64,000 bases of DNA from Halobacillus campisalis. GTDB taxonomy: Bacteria; Bacillota; Bacilli; Bacillales; Halobacillaceae. Below are positions 15,813-25,341 of the stretch, piece after piece. Each line of letters begins with the position of its first letter. Position 1 is the stretch's first letter. The stretch covers positions 1 through 64,000 of the forward strand of contig NZ_JAPVRC010000012.1 of NCBI RefSeq assembly GCF_030345335.1, in the 5' to 3' direction. Position numbers and translations under genes: made by a program. Below the pieces are notes generated by a model. It saw nothing but the letters and a program-made list of their open reading frames with translations. It searched no databases and was not told the DNA's origin.

Positions 15813-16196
15813 TTGAATGATCAAGATTTAGGGTTTAGTAAAGTATCTAGTTCAATCCCACTAGAAAACCGGTACATTCTTTCCATATTATTTGATGCAT
15901 TAGTGGAGGAAGTTTGGTCTTATGGTGAAGAACGCGGCAAAGACTTTTTCTCAAATATCGTCGGTGATGCTGATTACCTGCAAAAAACAGGGAACCGTTT
16001 AATTACTTCCGGTCATGCATTTGAAGATGGAAACGAGCTGCACAGCCGTATCTTAGAAACGACAGATAATCAAGAAGCGGAAGTTGTTTATGAATTGAAG
16101 GTGACTGGTTTCAAAGAAGGTGAAAGCCGACAGGTGTATCGCTCGGAGCGTATGCCTCTTTATCCGGAAAATTGGGAGATCGAATGGAGTGAATGA
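15813..16196 (+). CDS. Hypothetical protein with unclear start
   Basis: An open frame with normal coding character (FDALVEEVWSYGEERGKDFF, acidic, ends NWEIEWSE) and no family I recognise. The frame runs back into the preceding terminator hairpin, which cannot be coding, and no ATG with a ribosome site exists. TTG at 15813 is the first available start outside the hairpin, but lacks a Shine-Dalgarno sequence. The gene may have lost its 5' end when the neighbouring segment was rearranged, or uses a weak start. About 128 residues from 15813. Confidence 0.45.
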   Translation: MNDQDLGFSKVSSSIPLENRYILSILFDALVEEVWSYGEERGKDFFSNIVGDADYLQKTGNRLITSGHAFEDGNELHSRILETTDNQEAEVVYELKVTGFKEGESRQVYRSERMPLYPENWEIEWSE

Positions 16197-16227
16197 ATTA
16201 TGTGAACGGAAACGGACGGAAACTTTA

Positions 16228-16271
16228 CACCTTCCTGTTTCATGTAAATATTTACATGAAACAGGAAGGTG
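16228..16271. repeat. Perfect 44-bp palindrome
   Basis: Arms of 22 bases, CACCTTCCTGTTTCATGTAA followed by AT, meet their exact complement with no loop. It lies between the hypothetical gene and the lipoprotein gene. There is no T run on either side, so it is not an ordinary intrinsic terminator. Confidence 0.85.
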
Positions 16272-16329
16272 GTTAATAATGTGTTGTTAGTATATTTATG
16301 TAAGTTATTAACTGGAGGTGCAAATTTAC

Positions 16330-16488
16330 ATGAAAAATTGGCTGCTGAAACTAGGTACAATATTGTTTGCTATGAGTCTGCTTGCTGCTTGTGGGGGCGA
16401 AGATCAAGAAGATAATGATACGGAAGAAGATATGGAACAGGAAGACATGGAAGACAGCGAATCTGAAGAGGAGGAGGAAGAAGATTAA
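16330..16488 (+). CDS. Small acidic lipoprotein
   Basis: A 52-residue protein with a lipoprotein signal: MKNWLLKLGTILFAMSLLAA then the lipobox cysteine (LLAAC). The mature part is only about 32 residues and almost wholly Glu/Asp (EDQEDNDTEEDMEQEDMEDS). It should be anchored to the outer face of the membrane. Excess acidic residues fit a halophile's extracellular proteins. Ribosome site GGAGGT and a strong terminator after the stop show that it is a real gene. Function unknown; it may be a metal or cation buffer, which is speculation. Confidence 0.75.
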   Translation: MKNWLLKLGTILFAMSLLAACGGEDQEDNDTEEDMEQEDMEDSESEEEEEED

Positions 16489-16496
16489 TGATAAAG

Positions 16497-16535
16497 AAAA
16501 AGGACTTGAGCTTTGTATAGCTCAAGTCCTTTTTA
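16497..16535. terminator. Bidirectional terminator
   Basis: AAAAGGACTTGAGCT pairs with AGCTCAAGTCCTTTT around a 6-base loop, with A and T tracts on both sides. It serves the lipoprotein gene and the convergent transporter gene. Confidence 0.88.
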
Positions 16536-16538
16536 ATA

Positions 16539-17960
16539 TTATTTGTTGTTCTCACGGTTATCCCATTCTTCATCGGTAGGAGGAGAGGTCCTCTTAATGA
16601 AGATGGATAGAATAATAGCGATGAATGAGAGAGCGGTTACGACTAGGAAAGCGACGTTGACACCGTGAATCTCAGGGTTTGAGACGCTTTGCTGCTGGGC
16701 AGTTGTTTGAGCGGTTGTCGTCATGACAGTCACTAAAATCGCTGTACCTATGGAAGCTGCGATTTGTCTCATCGTATTGCTCATAGCCGCTCCGTGAGGA
16801 ATCAGCTTTTGCGGTAATTCATTCAAACCGGCTGTAGTAACCGGCATCATAACCATAGAAAGACCGAACATTCTAATAGCATACATTACGGTTAAGAAAG
16901 TCAGCGTTGTCGTCGTATCTAAAAATGAAAGTGCAAGTGACGCTCCCGTAATGAGAATCAGTCCGGTAATTGCCAGGAAACGGGCCCCTATCTTATCAAA
17001 AATACGGCCGGTAATCGGTGACATCAATCCTGAAATCACTGCACCGGGAAGTAGTACAAGCCCTGATTCAAACGCAGTGAAATCACGCATATTCTGCATA
17101 TAGAGCGGAATCAGAGTTTCTGCACCAATCAATCCCATGAATACGATCATCGCTATAATCGTAGTAATCGTAAAGGTGCGTAATTTGAATACCCTGAATT
17201 CGAGCATAGGATGATGCATTTTCAGCTGGCGCAGGATGAAGAATAGCAATGTCACGATCCCGAGCAGAAGCACACTGACTGTTATTGGACTTCCCCACCC
17301 ATTATTGCCGGCGCTTGTAAAACCGTAAAGCAGACTTCCAAAGCCAATAGAAGATAAAATAATCGAGAGAATATCCACTTTTGGTCGTTTCAGTTCAGTG
17401 ACATTTTTCAAAATATAATAAGCCACGATGATAATGATAATAGCTAGCGGCAGTATAAACCAGAAGAGGTACCGCCACGTGTAATTAGCTGTCACCCAGC
17501 CGGATAGAGCAGGACCGATCGCTGGTGCAAAGGAAATAACCAGTCCAATATACCCCATTGCAGCCCCGCGTTTATGGACAGGGAATATCAATAGGAATAC
17601 AGTTTGCATCAACGGGAGCATAACACCGGCTCCAGCAGATTGAATAACTCTTCCCAACAGTAAAAATTCGAAGTTAGGAGCGATCCCGCCAACAACAGTC
17701 CCTACCGCGAAAATACTCATTGCCGTCATAAATAACTGACGAGTGGTAAACCTTTCTATTAAAAAGGCACTGATAGGAATCATAATTCCATTAACAAGCA
17801 TGAAAACAGTGGTCAGCCATTGACCTGTATTCGCAGATATATTCATTTCTTCCATAATAGGAGGGATTGCTGTAATCATTAAGGTCTGGTTCAGAATAGT
17901 GATAAATGACCCGGCAATAAGCAGCCCTGCTATTAGTACTTTATTGTAGTCTTGTGACAT
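16539..17960 (-). CDS. DHA2-family MFS multidrug exporter
   Basis: Integral membrane protein of 473 residues with about 14 hydrophobic segments, the DHA2 (EmrB/QacA) topology of proton-driven drug exporters. Family marks: NQTLMITAIPPIMEEM in helix 1, the GQWLTTVFMLVNGIMIPI stretch, RVIQSAGAGVMLPLMQ (motif C-like region) and GPALSGW. The start at 17960 (MSQDYNK) follows AGGAGGT; a TTG two codons earlier is also open. No regulator gene is adjacent. Substrate cannot be inferred. Confidence 0.88.
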   Translation of the reverse strand: MSQDYNKVLIAGLLIAGSFITILNQTLMITAIPPIMEEMNISANTGQWLTTVFMLVNGIMIPISAFLIERFTTRQLFMTAMSIFAVGTVVGGIAPNFEFLLLGRVIQSAGAGVMLPLMQTVFLLIFPVHKRGAAMGYIGLVISFAPAIGPALSGWVTANYTWRYLFWFILPLAIIIIIVAYYILKNVTELKRPKVDILSIILSSIGFGSLLYGFTSAGNNGWGSPITVSVLLLGIVTLLFFILRQLKMHHPMLEFRVFKLRTFTITTIIAMIVFMGLIGAETLIPLYMQNMRDFTAFESGLVLLPGAVISGLMSPITGRIFDKIGARFLAITGLILITGASLALSFLDTTTTLTFLTVMYAIRMFGLSMVMMPVTTAGLNELPQKLIPHGAAMSNTMRQIAASIGTAILVTVMTTTAQTTAQQQSVSNPEIHGVNVAFLVVTALSFIAIILSIFIKRTSPPTDEEWDNRENNK

Positions 17961-18171
17961 GAACAAACCTCCTTTTCAATGTATTCATTTATTGAATGTA
18001 TTCTTAAATTTAGTTAGAAACCTAATGAAAAATTATACGCCTGCCATAAGCAGGATACAACTATGTTGATTAGAAAAATCATAGGTTCATAGATTAGGAG
18101 CTTGAGTGCAGGAATCGTAAAGCGCTGAAACGAATGTTTATATAAATAAGAGGTAGATAAGGAGTGTTCGT

Positions 18172-18907
18172 GTGGAGTTCTATGGACCAGCTGCATATGA
18201 AAATAATAATTTCTTTCAAAACTATTTAAGACGAAGGAATCGCAAAGAAAGTCCGAATAATGCAATAGAAAAACCGATCATTTTTGAGTTGATAAAAGAT
18301 ATTAAGAACAAGCACATATTGGATTTGGGGTGCGGTGACGGCCGTTTTGGAATCGAATTAATAGAAGAAGGGTGTCAAACGTTCAGAGGGATAGACGGTT
18401 CATTGAATATGATCGAAGAAGCATCAAATAACCTGAACGGGACGAATAGCATACTCGAAAATAAAAGACTGGAAGAATGGAGGTCTGATGGAAAGAAATA
18501 CGACATAATCGTTTCAAGGATGGTTTTGCATTACATAGAAACGCTGCCCCTGCTTTCAAACGAAATTAACCGTGCTATGAAAAAAGATGGGATGTTCGTA
18601 TTCAGTGTCCAGCATCCTACGCTGACAGCTTCCACGAAAAGCGCAAACGAAAACACCCAGCGCACAGACTGGGTGGTGGATGATTATTTTCTTCGAGGGA
18701 AACGGGAAGAAACGTGGATGGGCAAAAAAGTCATTAAATTTCATAGACCTTTTGAAGATTACTTCCAAATGCTTTGTAAAAACTGGTTTTAAAATAATAG
18801 ATGTCAGAGAGGGGACGCCTGAAGCGAACTACTTTGATACCTTAGAAGAATACAAAAGACGAATGAGAGTACCGCTATTTTTAATATTTTCCTGTTCAAT
18901 AGCATAG
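18172..18907 (+). pseudogene. SAM-dependent methyltransferase broken by a frameshift
   Basis: Class I methyltransferase with the SAM-binding motif ILDLGCGDGRFGIELIEEG and following blocks FRGIDGS, YDIIVSRMVLHYIE and FVFSVQHPTLTAS. After FEDYFQML the frame ends at 18792, but the next frame continues the expected C terminus (VKTGFKIIDVREGTPEANYF to 18907). One extra T in the CTTT near 18773-18775 explains it. The start is GTG at 18172. Either a true pseudogene or a sequencing error in a T run. Substrate unknown. Confidence 0.75.
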
Positions 18908-18932
18908 TAAATGGCAGGTAATGACTTGATAA

Positions 18933-18999
18933 GCTGAAGTCAGGGCGGACGGATATGTAGAGCTGGCGGCAGGGAGAGAATTAGTAGAGGAAACCGGAT
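18933..18999 (+). pseudogene. Degenerate Nudix-box fragment
   Basis: Reading from GCTGAAGTC, the translation has ADGYVELAAGRELVEETG, which keeps the REL-EETG heart of a Nudix box (GX5EX7REUXEEXGU) but has lost the leading glycines, and a stop codon follows immediately. No start codon or flanking domain remains. Confidence 0.35.
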
Positions 19000-19214
19000 A
19001 ATTGCAGGGAAGATGGATTTTGCAGGTTAATAGCCTGATAGAAAAAGGGATGTTATTGACTGAATTGTTGAAAATTGAATTTGCGTTTTACAAGAATGAA
19101 TAAGGAATTTAGAATTTCTTGATAATCGCTTTTTCTAAACCATCTTCCATTAATAAGTGCTTGGCTAAAAAGATGATAGATGACTTACTTTCTTCGAAGA
19201 TTTACTGCACTTCA

Positions 19215-19316
19215 TTAACGGGCGGCTAAAAGCTGAGGCTGCTGACTGATCTTACGTAAAATATACAACTGTTCCTGCTTAGATAACATCCTCCAATTGC
19301 TTACTTTGATTTTCAT
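19215..19316 (-). CDS. Small ORF with good ribosome site, possibly a gene remnant
   Basis: A 33-codon frame, MKIKVSNWRMLSKQEQLYIL followed by RKISQQPQLLAAR, on the minus strand. A GGAGGAG sequence lies 7 bases before the ATG, which is why it is listed. Coding-like sequence seems to continue in broken frames after the stop (toward 19110), so it may be the intact start of a decayed gene. Not recognised. Confidence 0.3.
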   Translation of the reverse strand: MKIKVSNWRMLSKQEQLYILRKISQQPQLLAAR

Positions 19317-19689
19317 TTTTAATCTCCTCCATGATGGATTTATTAACTCGTATAGTAGGGTATACCGTCATTTCGAAAAAAATAAACAACAAAAATATCT
19401 ACATTCTTCTGAAGAAATCGAGTTTGCTTAAGCCTTTTTGTCTTTATAACGTCTGAGGGAATGGATATTGGAGTATTTTGAAAGATGTGAGACTTGAGTA
19501 GTGTGAGTGGGAATATACGGCGGTTTTCTTTAAAAGATGAAGGGTGGTGAACGGTTATTATAAGAACAGAAAGGATCATAGTTTTTCAATCATTTTTAAC
19601 TGAGTTTATAACCTCCAGTAAATGAGGATGTTAACTTTTTGTATCCTTTAATATTGGAAATAGAGACTGTGGAAAAATGATCTTAAACA
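19317..19689. other. AT-rich gene-free stretch
   Basis: No supported gene, RNA or regulatory element was seen between the small ORF and repeat copy R4. Confidence 0.4.
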
Positions 19690-20075
19690 AACTGGCAGGA
19701 TACTTTAAGACTCAGTTTCGAGATAACCAGGGTTCGTGTCCGCAATGAGAGTCTGGTGTGGTTGGGAAGCTACTCGCTTTCCTGTGGGGGAAGTGGCGAG
19801 CTTCCTCGGGCTTGCAGCCCTGTGGGATCTCGCCTACATCCTTCTCCCACGGGAGTCTCGCAGCTTCCCAACCACACTAGGAGATGAACGAACCCCCTTA
19901 TACTGTTCTTTGAATTATTTTTATCTCCGCCATCTCAGTCCAGTCCATACGCCGCTGAACGAAGTGCTTCTGCTTTCAAAGATAGGAGCCTCGCAGATTC
20001 CTAAAACCCCTAACTTATATCACGGGACGGAACTATGAAATGAGAAGCAGAACCTCTCTTGTACCAACGTTTGCA
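19690..20075. repeat. Dispersed intergenic repeat, copy R4
   Basis: Left end GGCAGGATACTTTAAGACTC and a core with GGAAGTGGCGAGCTTCCTCG and GGGATCTCGCCTACATCC. Inner arms CTGGTGTGGTTGGGAAGCT (19753-19771) and its complement (19862-19880) pair at 18 of 19 positions plus one G-T. A trailing segment from 20015 (GGGACGGAACTATGAAATGA) is shared with R7 and R9. Open frames here are artefacts of the GC-rich repeat. Confidence 0.85.
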
Positions 20076-20249
20076 GAATAATTCAACCGGTTGTTTTAGA
20101 AAAACTAACTATCCAATAGGCTTTTCATTTCTATGAAAGTAAGCTAGAAATGAACCTTTTTTGCAAGAAGGTGCGTTTTCTTTATCCATGTTCGTTTTTT
20201 GGTGAGCATTTGTTTATAGGGCTAAACCGCTCAATATCAAGTTTTTATC

Positions 20250-20513
20250 ATAACGGTAGCGCAGCATCTGACATCCTGAAACCGGTGTTTCCGTACCCCC
20301 TAATCATCGCAAAGAGCTCCGGGAAATTGCGAGACTCCTGTGGGAAAAGAGTGCTTGGTGAGACCCCGGAGAGCGTTAGCTCGAGGAGACTCACTGCGCT
20401 CCCACGGAAAGCGAGTGATTTCCCGGAGCTCTAAACGCTGTCACTCATAACGGAAACAGCGCGAATACCTCGAACCTGAGCCTTCCACTAAAGGGAGCTT
20501 TAGTGGAGCAACT
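20250..20513. repeat. Dispersed intergenic repeat, copy R5
   Basis: Nearly identical in its right half to R1. Arms AGAGCTCCGGGAAAT (20313-20327) and ATTTCCCGGAGCTCT (20418-20432) pair perfectly. Right end is GAACCTGAGCCTTCCACTAA. The left boundary is unclear. Confidence 0.82.
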
Positions 20514-20824
20514 TGAATTGAACATTTAATAAGCTTGGTTGAAAAAAGGAATAAGCCTTTGAGTATTTTAAAACCAATTCTTCTTCAAAACTAAAAAATG
20601 ACTATGCACCATAGTATTATTTCGAAAGTAATCCTAACCCGATAGAATTCATTTCCGTTTTTTTTGAGTTCCGGCCGTATATACCCGTATAAATTTCCCT
20701 CGCTGAAATGAGCACAGATCAGAAATAAAAACTTCAAGTGATACTCCCCTAAAGGACTGAAATACCTTTATAACCGCGTAAATCCATTAAAAACATAATC
20801 TTTGAAAAAAATAATTGCTACCCG
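20514..20824. other. Gene-free stretch ahead of the argG promoter
   Basis: AT-rich; no supported feature seen apart from the promoter that follows. Confidence 0.4.
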
Positions 20825-20852
20825 TTGACTTCTAAAAATATCTATGTATAAT
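20825..20852 (+). promoter_or_regulatory. Sigma-A promoter of the argGH T-box unit
   Basis: TTGACT and a perfect TATAAT spaced 16 bases, shortly before the T-box leader. Confidence 0.7.
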
Positions 20853-20889
20853 TATAAACAATTAGTAATAAACATACAGTGACAATAAA

Positions 20890-21137
20890 AAAACAGATTC
20901 GAAGACGAAGAGAGTAAATGTGAAGAGAATGTAAGCGAGCCGGGAGTGGTGGAAGCCTGGTATTCAAAACGCATTGAACCGCACTTCAGAGAAGTTTTGG
21001 TGAATAAAGTAGCCAGAGCCGGGAGCCCCCGTTAACAGCATCGAGTTGGTCTATTTTCATAGACAATTAGAGTGGTACCGCGGACAAAGGTTATAAAGTC
21101 CGTCTCTTACATGGTAAGAGACGGACTTTTTTATTGG
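20890..21137 (+). promoter_or_regulatory. Arginine-type T-box leader of argGH
   Basis: The leader has the AGTA element of stem I (GAGAGTAAATG), a specifier loop reading GAAC-CGC-ACTTC, the T-box sequence TGGTACCGCGG (21073-21083) and a terminator (AAGTCCGTCTCTTAC with GTAAGAGACGGACTT, then T6, 21096-21133). The GAA-N-codon-A-N-TTC spacing equals that of the B. subtilis glyQS leader, which makes the specifier CGC (20980-20982), an arginine codon. Uncharged tRNA-Arg would permit read-through into argG and argH. Confidence 0.92.
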
Positions 21138-21172
21138 AAAATATACGGAAATTACACAAGGAGGCATTTACT

Positions 21173-22411
21173 ATGACAAAACCAAAAGTAGTATTAGCAT
21201 ATTCAGGCGGACTGGACACATCGATTTCGGTGAAATGGATTCAAGAGAAATACGGGTATGATGTAATTGCTCTTGGACTCGATGTGGGCGAAGGGAAGGA
21301 TCTTGAGACCATTCGCCAGAAAGCGCTGGATGTCGGGGCTATTAAGGCGATCATGGTAGATGCAAAAGAGATGCTTGCTAAAGATTATCTTATGCCAGCT
21401 TTAAAAGCGAACGCACTTTATGAAGGTAAATATCCTTTATCCTCAGCATTGTCTCGTCCTTTAATTTCAAAACTTCTTGTCGACGTAGCTGAACAGGAAG
21501 GCGCAGTAGCAGTGGCGCACGGATGTACTGGGAAAGGGAATGACCAGGTAAGATTCGAGGTTTCTATCCAGGCGTTAAATCCTGACTTAGAGGTCATCGC
21601 ACCTGTTAGAGAATGGGGGATGACGCGTGATGAGCAGATCAAATATGCAGAGGAAAAAGGAATACCGATTCCTGTAAACCTTGAGAATCCTTTCTCTATT
21701 GATGCGAATATCTGGGGGCGTGCTTGTGAAGCAGGGGTTCTGGAAGATCCGTGGATGGAAGCACCGGAAGCTGCATATGCTTGGACGAATCCGATAGAAA
21801 AAACACCAGATACTCCAGATACTATTGAACTGGAATTTGAAAAAGGCGTGCCGGTCGCTCTTAATGGAAAGCCGATGGATCTTGTTGCTCTTATTGAGAA
21901 ATTAAATGATTTAGGCGGGTTGCATGGAGTCGGCCGTATTGATCATACGGAAAATCGTCTAGTTGGCATCAAATCAAGAGAAGTTTATGAAAACCCTGCA
22001 GCGATGATTTTGATTAACGCTCATAAAGAACTTGAATTCCTAACATTAACGAGAGAAGTTTCTCAATATAAAGTCAATGTGGAACAGCAAATGTCCAAGA
22101 TGATTTACGACGGCTTATGGTATTCACCATTGCAGCCAGCGCTGCAGGCTTTCATTGAAGAGACGCAGGATGTTGTGACTGGAACGGTCAAAGTGAAGCT
22201 TTTCAAAGGTCACTACAACGTTACTGGCAAAAAATCCCCTGTCAGTCTTTACAATGAAGAGCTTTCTACGTATTCTAAAGACGATGCCTTTGACCACAAT
22301 GCAGCCGTAGGATTCATTAAACTATGGGGTCTGCCGACAAAGGTAAACGCTGATGTCCATAAGGCAGAAGCAATTAAAGCAAAGAAAGTGCCGGTGAGTA
22401 TGAATGAGTAA
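21173..22411 (+). CDS. argG: Argininosuccinate synthase
   Basis: Cytoplasmic enzyme (412 residues) that joins citrulline and aspartate with ATP to form argininosuccinate. The N-terminal ATP-pyrophosphatase loop [16 protein letters not shown] is intact, as are [13 protein letters not shown] and the [15 protein letters not shown] segment. Start at 21173 (MTKPKVV) follows AAGGAGGC; an upstream TTG at 21134 lies inside the terminator. Its last 8 bases overlap argH. Expression is set by the arginine T-box. Confidence 0.96.
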   Translation: MTKPKVVLAYSGGLDTSISVKWIQEKYGYDVIALGLDVGEGKDLETIRQKALDVGAIKAIMVDAKEMLAKDYLMPALKANALYEGKYPLSSALSRPLISKLLVDVAEQEGAVAVAHGCTGKGNDQVRFEVSIQALNPDLEVIAPVREWGMTRDEQIKYAEEKGIPIPVNLENPFSIDANIWGRACEAGVLEDPWMEAPEAAYAWTNPIEKTPDTPDTIELEFEKGVPVALNGKPMDLVALIEKLNDLGGLHGVGRIDHTENRLVGIKSREVYENPAAMILINAHKELEFLTLTREVSQYKVNVEQQMSKMIYDGLWYSPLQPALQAFIEETQDVVTGTVKVKLFKGHYNVTGKKSPVSLYNEELSTYSKDDAFDHNAAVGFIKLWGLPTKVNADVHKAEAIKAKKVPVSMNE

Positions 22412-23774
22412 GCTTTGGGGTGGAAGATTTACAAAACCGACGGATAAACTGGTCGAAGAGTATACCTCTTCGATCGGTTTTGACGTTAAATTAGCATTAC
22501 AAGATATACAGGGCAGTCAGGCTCACGTGGAAATGCTTGGCAAGTGCGGCATCATCGCGGAAGAGGAAGCTGCTCAAATTAAAGAAGGCCTGCAGATTAT
22601 ACAAAAGAAAATCGAAAATGAGGAAGTTGAATTTTCGGTAGCTCATGAAGATATTCACATGAATATCGAAAAGCTTCTTATTGATGAAATTGGTCCTGTA
22701 GGAGGCAAGCTTCATACGGGAAGAAGCCGTAATGATCAAGTGGCTACTGATATGCATTTGTATTTAAAAGAAAAGACGAAGCACTTGATCAGTCTGCTTG
22801 AAGCGGTGCAGAAGTCGCTGACAGATCAGGCGGAGCAGCATGTGGATACGATCATCCCTGGTTATACCCATTTGCAGCGCGCCCAGCCGGTTTCCTTCGC
22901 GCACCATTTATTAGCCTATTTCTGGATGTTCGAGCGTGATAAGGAGCGTCTGCAGGATAGTATTAAACGGATCGATTGGTCCCCACTAGGGGCGGCGGCT
23001 CTTGCAGGAACGCCATATCCAGTCGATAGAAAAATGGCGGCTGAGTCGCTTGGATTTGAGAACGTTTATCCAAACTCATTAGACGCAGTCAGCGATCGTG
23101 ATTTCATTTTGGAATTTTTGTCGATCTCGTCCATTTTAATCACCCATATTTCAAGACTTTCTGAAGAACTGATTCTTTGGGGAAGCCAGGAATTCAATTT
23201 TGTGGAGCTGGATGATGCGTTTTGTACGGGTTCCAGCATTATGCCTCAGAAGAAAAATCCGGATGTGCCTGAGCTGCTTCGTGGGAAAACGGGCCGTATC
23301 TATGGAAACCTGATGGGGCTGCTGACGTTGCTGAAAGGTCTTCCTCTTGCGTATAACAAAGATATGCAGGAAGATAAAGAAGGAATGTTTGATACGGTGG
23401 AAACACTTGATGGTGCGTTATCACTGCTGGCTCCGATGCTTGCATCTATGGAAGTCAAATCTGACAATATGCGTCAGGCGGTAAATGAAGATTATTCCAA
23501 TGCGACGGATATCGCTGATTATTTAGCCGTAAAGGGCCTTCCATTCCGTCAAGCGCATGAGGTGATTGGACAGGTAGTACTTTACGCCATCGAGAACAAA
23601 AAATATTTGCTTGATTTATCGTTGGAAGAATACAAAAAGTTCTCGGATTTGTTTGAAAGTGATATATACGAAAAGTTAGCCCCAGACAATGTGGTGGCTG
23701 CTCGCTCAAGCGAGGGCGGCACTGGATTTGAACAGGTTAAGGAACAGCTTGCGCTTGCTAAAAAGCATTTATAA
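22404..23774 (+). CDS. argH: Argininosuccinate lyase
   Basis: Enzyme of 456 residues in the fumarase/aspartase superfamily; it splits argininosuccinate into arginine and fumarate, the last step of arginine synthesis. Signature [20 protein letters not shown] is present, along with [13 protein letters not shown] and [13 protein letters not shown]. It starts within the end of argG (ATGAGTAA), so translation is coupled. No terminator follows its stop; the SAM-I promoter starts about 40 bases later. Confidence 0.96.
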   Translation: MSKLWGGRFTKPTDKLVEEYTSSIGFDVKLALQDIQGSQAHVEMLGKCGIIAEEEAAQIKEGLQIIQKKIENEEVEFSVAHEDIHMNIEKLLIDEIGPVGGKLHTGRSRNDQVATDMHLYLKEKTKHLISLLEAVQKSLTDQAEQHVDTIIPGYTHLQRAQPVSFAHHLLAYFWMFERDKERLQDSIKRIDWSPLGAAALAGTPYPVDRKMAAESLGFENVYPNSLDAVSDRDFILEFLSISSILITHISRLSEELILWGSQEFNFVELDDAFCTGSSIMPQKKNPDVPELLRGKTGRIYGNLMGLLTLLKGLPLAYNKDMQEDKEGMFDTVETLDGALSLLAPMLASMEVKSDNMRQAVNEDYSNATDIADYLAVKGLPFRQAHEVIGQVVLYAIENKKYLLDLSLEEYKKFSDLFESDIYEKLAPDNVVAARSSEGGTGFEQVKEQLALAKKHL

Positions 23775-23810
23775 CGATATGGGTCTTTTTGTGGAATAAT
23801 CTAAATATTG

Positions 23811-23839
23811 TTGACTTTCCAATTCTTGGTTTGTATCAT
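23811..23839 (+). promoter_or_regulatory. Sigma-A promoter of the SAM-I leader
   Basis: TTGACT and TATCAT spaced 17 bases, 33 bases upstream of the S-box aptamer. Confidence 0.65.
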
Positions 23840-23872
23840 GACTAATAACTTCATACTCTTGATTTATCTACT

Positions 23873-23970
23873 CTTATTTAGAGCAGGCTGAGGGAATTGG
23901 CCCTTTGACGCCCGGCAACCGGTCTTTAGACACGGTGCTACTTCCAACGGACTTTGATCCGATAGATGAG
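23873..23970 (+). promoter_or_regulatory. SAM-I (S-box) riboswitch
   Basis: The S-box blocks are in order: AGAGCAGGCTGAGGGA, TGGCCCTTTGACGCCCGGCA, ACCGG, the GGTGCTACTTCCAAC block and GATGAGAAGG. Helix P1 can form between CTTATTTA (23873-23880) and TAGATGAG (23963-23970). S-adenosylmethionine binding should favour the downstream terminator and shut off the thiolase gene. The competing antiterminator likely uses AGAAG with CTTCT. Confidence 0.95.
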
Positions 23971-23990
23971 AAGGTGAAGCATAATCTTCT

Positions 23991-24016
23991 GCCTCTTTCA
24001 TGTTGAAAGAGGCTTT
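23991..24016 (+). terminator. SAM-I-controlled terminator
   Basis: GCCTCTTTCA pairs with TGAAAGAGGC, followed by TTTT, between the aptamer and the thiolase gene. Confidence 0.85.
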
Positions 24017-24060
24017 TGTGTGGAATGAAAGTTTTTGTTCAATAAGAGGAGGTACCTTTG

Positions 24061-25230
24061 ATGAGTGTTGTTATTTTAGATGGTGTCAGAACGCCTTTTG
24101 GTAAATGGAAGGGCGCATTAACTAAATTAAGTGCAAAGGATTTGGGTGTCCAGGCAGTGAAAGAATTGGCTCAGCGTGTTCCGGAAACGAAAGAAGCGGA
24201 TGGAGTGATTCTAGCTCAAGTTCTTCAAGCGGGGCAAGGGCAAAATCCTGCTCGTGCTGTTGCTGTGCAATCTGACATCTCAGGGTCCGTGCCCGCGATT
24301 ACCATTAACAATGTATGTTTAGGGGGGCTGGCTTCTGTAGCTGATGCCACCAGAAGGATCCACTTAGGTGAAGGTGAGATATATGTTGTAGGCGGCTTTG
24401 ACTCTATGACGAATGCTCCCCACGTAAGTACCATCAGAAATGGTTCAGGAGCTGGACCCGTTGAATTTACGGACTCATTAATAAATGACGGACTGTGGTG
24501 TTCCTTGACGGATTCGTCTATGGGAGAGCTGACGGATCAACAAAATGAAAAATATGCGGTCACACGTGAAGAACAAGATGAATTTGCTCTGAACTCTCAC
24601 CTGAAAGCAGCTGATGCTCAGCAAAAAGGAAATTTTGAGGGAGAAATTATCAGTGTGCAAGCGGGGAAAGAGAAAATTTCTGAAGATGAAGGCATCCGCC
24701 CAAATTCCAGCTATGAAAAGTTGAGCACGTTGAAACCGGCTTTTCGTAAAAATGGAACGGTCACGGCAGGGAATGCTTCTCAAATGTCCGATGGGGCCAG
24801 TGTAGGTGTGGTGGCTTCTGAAGAGTATGCCAAGCAAATTGGAAGGACACCACTTGCTCGTATCATTGGGTGGTCAGAAACAGCGGGCCCGGATTCTAGT
24901 CTTCATACGAAACCGTCAGATGCTATTTCTAAGCTGTTAAGACGGAATGGGCTGGGTAAAGATGATATTGACCTTTACGAGATAAATGAAGCTTTTGCGA
25001 GTGTTGCCATTGCAAGCATGAAAGAGTTAGAGCTTGATCCTGGCAAAGTGAATGTCAACGGTGGTGCCATCGCTCTTGGACACCCTCTCGGAGGTACTGG
25101 TTTCAGGCTTGTGTTAACGGTGGTGCATGAATTAAAACGCCGTGGCGGAGGACGAGGCATCGCATCTCTATGCGGTGGAGGCGGCCAAGGATTCGCTGTG
25201 TTAGTAGAAGTGCCTTCGGAATGGAAGTAA
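24061..25230 (+). CDS. Acetyl-CoA acetyltransferase (thiolase) under SAM-I control
   Basis: Thiolase of 389 residues that should condense two acyl-CoA units or cleave a 3-ketoacyl-CoA. The nucleophilic cysteine is C86 in TINNVCLGGLASV, where most thiolases have a CxSG-type context. The NEAFASV, GGAIALGHPLGGTG and CGGGGQGFAVLVE blocks with catalytic histidines and second cysteine are intact. Start at 24061 follows GAGGAGGT. It stands alone between argH and a small gene. The SAM-I riboswitch upstream is unexpected, since S-boxes normally govern sulfur and methionine genes. Confidence 0.88.
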   Translation: MSVVILDGVRTPFGKWKGALTKLSAKDLGVQAVKELAQRVPETKEADGVILAQVLQAGQGQNPARAVAVQSDISGSVPAITINNVCLGGLASVADATRRIHLGEGEIYVVGGFDSMTNAPHVSTIRNGSGAGPVEFTDSLINDGLWCSLTDSSMGELTDQQNEKYAVTREEQDEFALNSHLKAADAQQKGNFEGEIISVQAGKEKISEDEGIRPNSSYEKLSTLKPAFRKNGTVTAGNASQMSDGASVGVVASEEYAKQIGRTPLARIIGWSETAGPDSSLHTKPSDAISKLLRRNGLGKDDIDLYEINEAFASVAIASMKELELDPGKVNVNGGAIALGHPLGGTGFRLVLTVVHELKRRGGGRGIASLCGGGGQGFAVLVEVPSEWK

Positions 25231-25341
25231 TATGAGGCTGTCTGTATTTTCCTAATAAGTTATAGTTATGGTGTTTTTGGGAATACGTACTATTAGAGGT
25301 ATGAAACCTTACACTAACTTTTTTAGGAGAGGATTGAAGTA

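Noticed and set aside
19736-20038. 100-codon frame in repeat R4
   Set aside because: Lies wholly in the dispersed element; no ribosome site or homology, and the other copies do not keep the frame.
20150-20434. 94-codon open frame across repeat R5
   Set aside because: It follows the GC-rich repeat core, has no ribosome site, and the same frame is broken in other copies.
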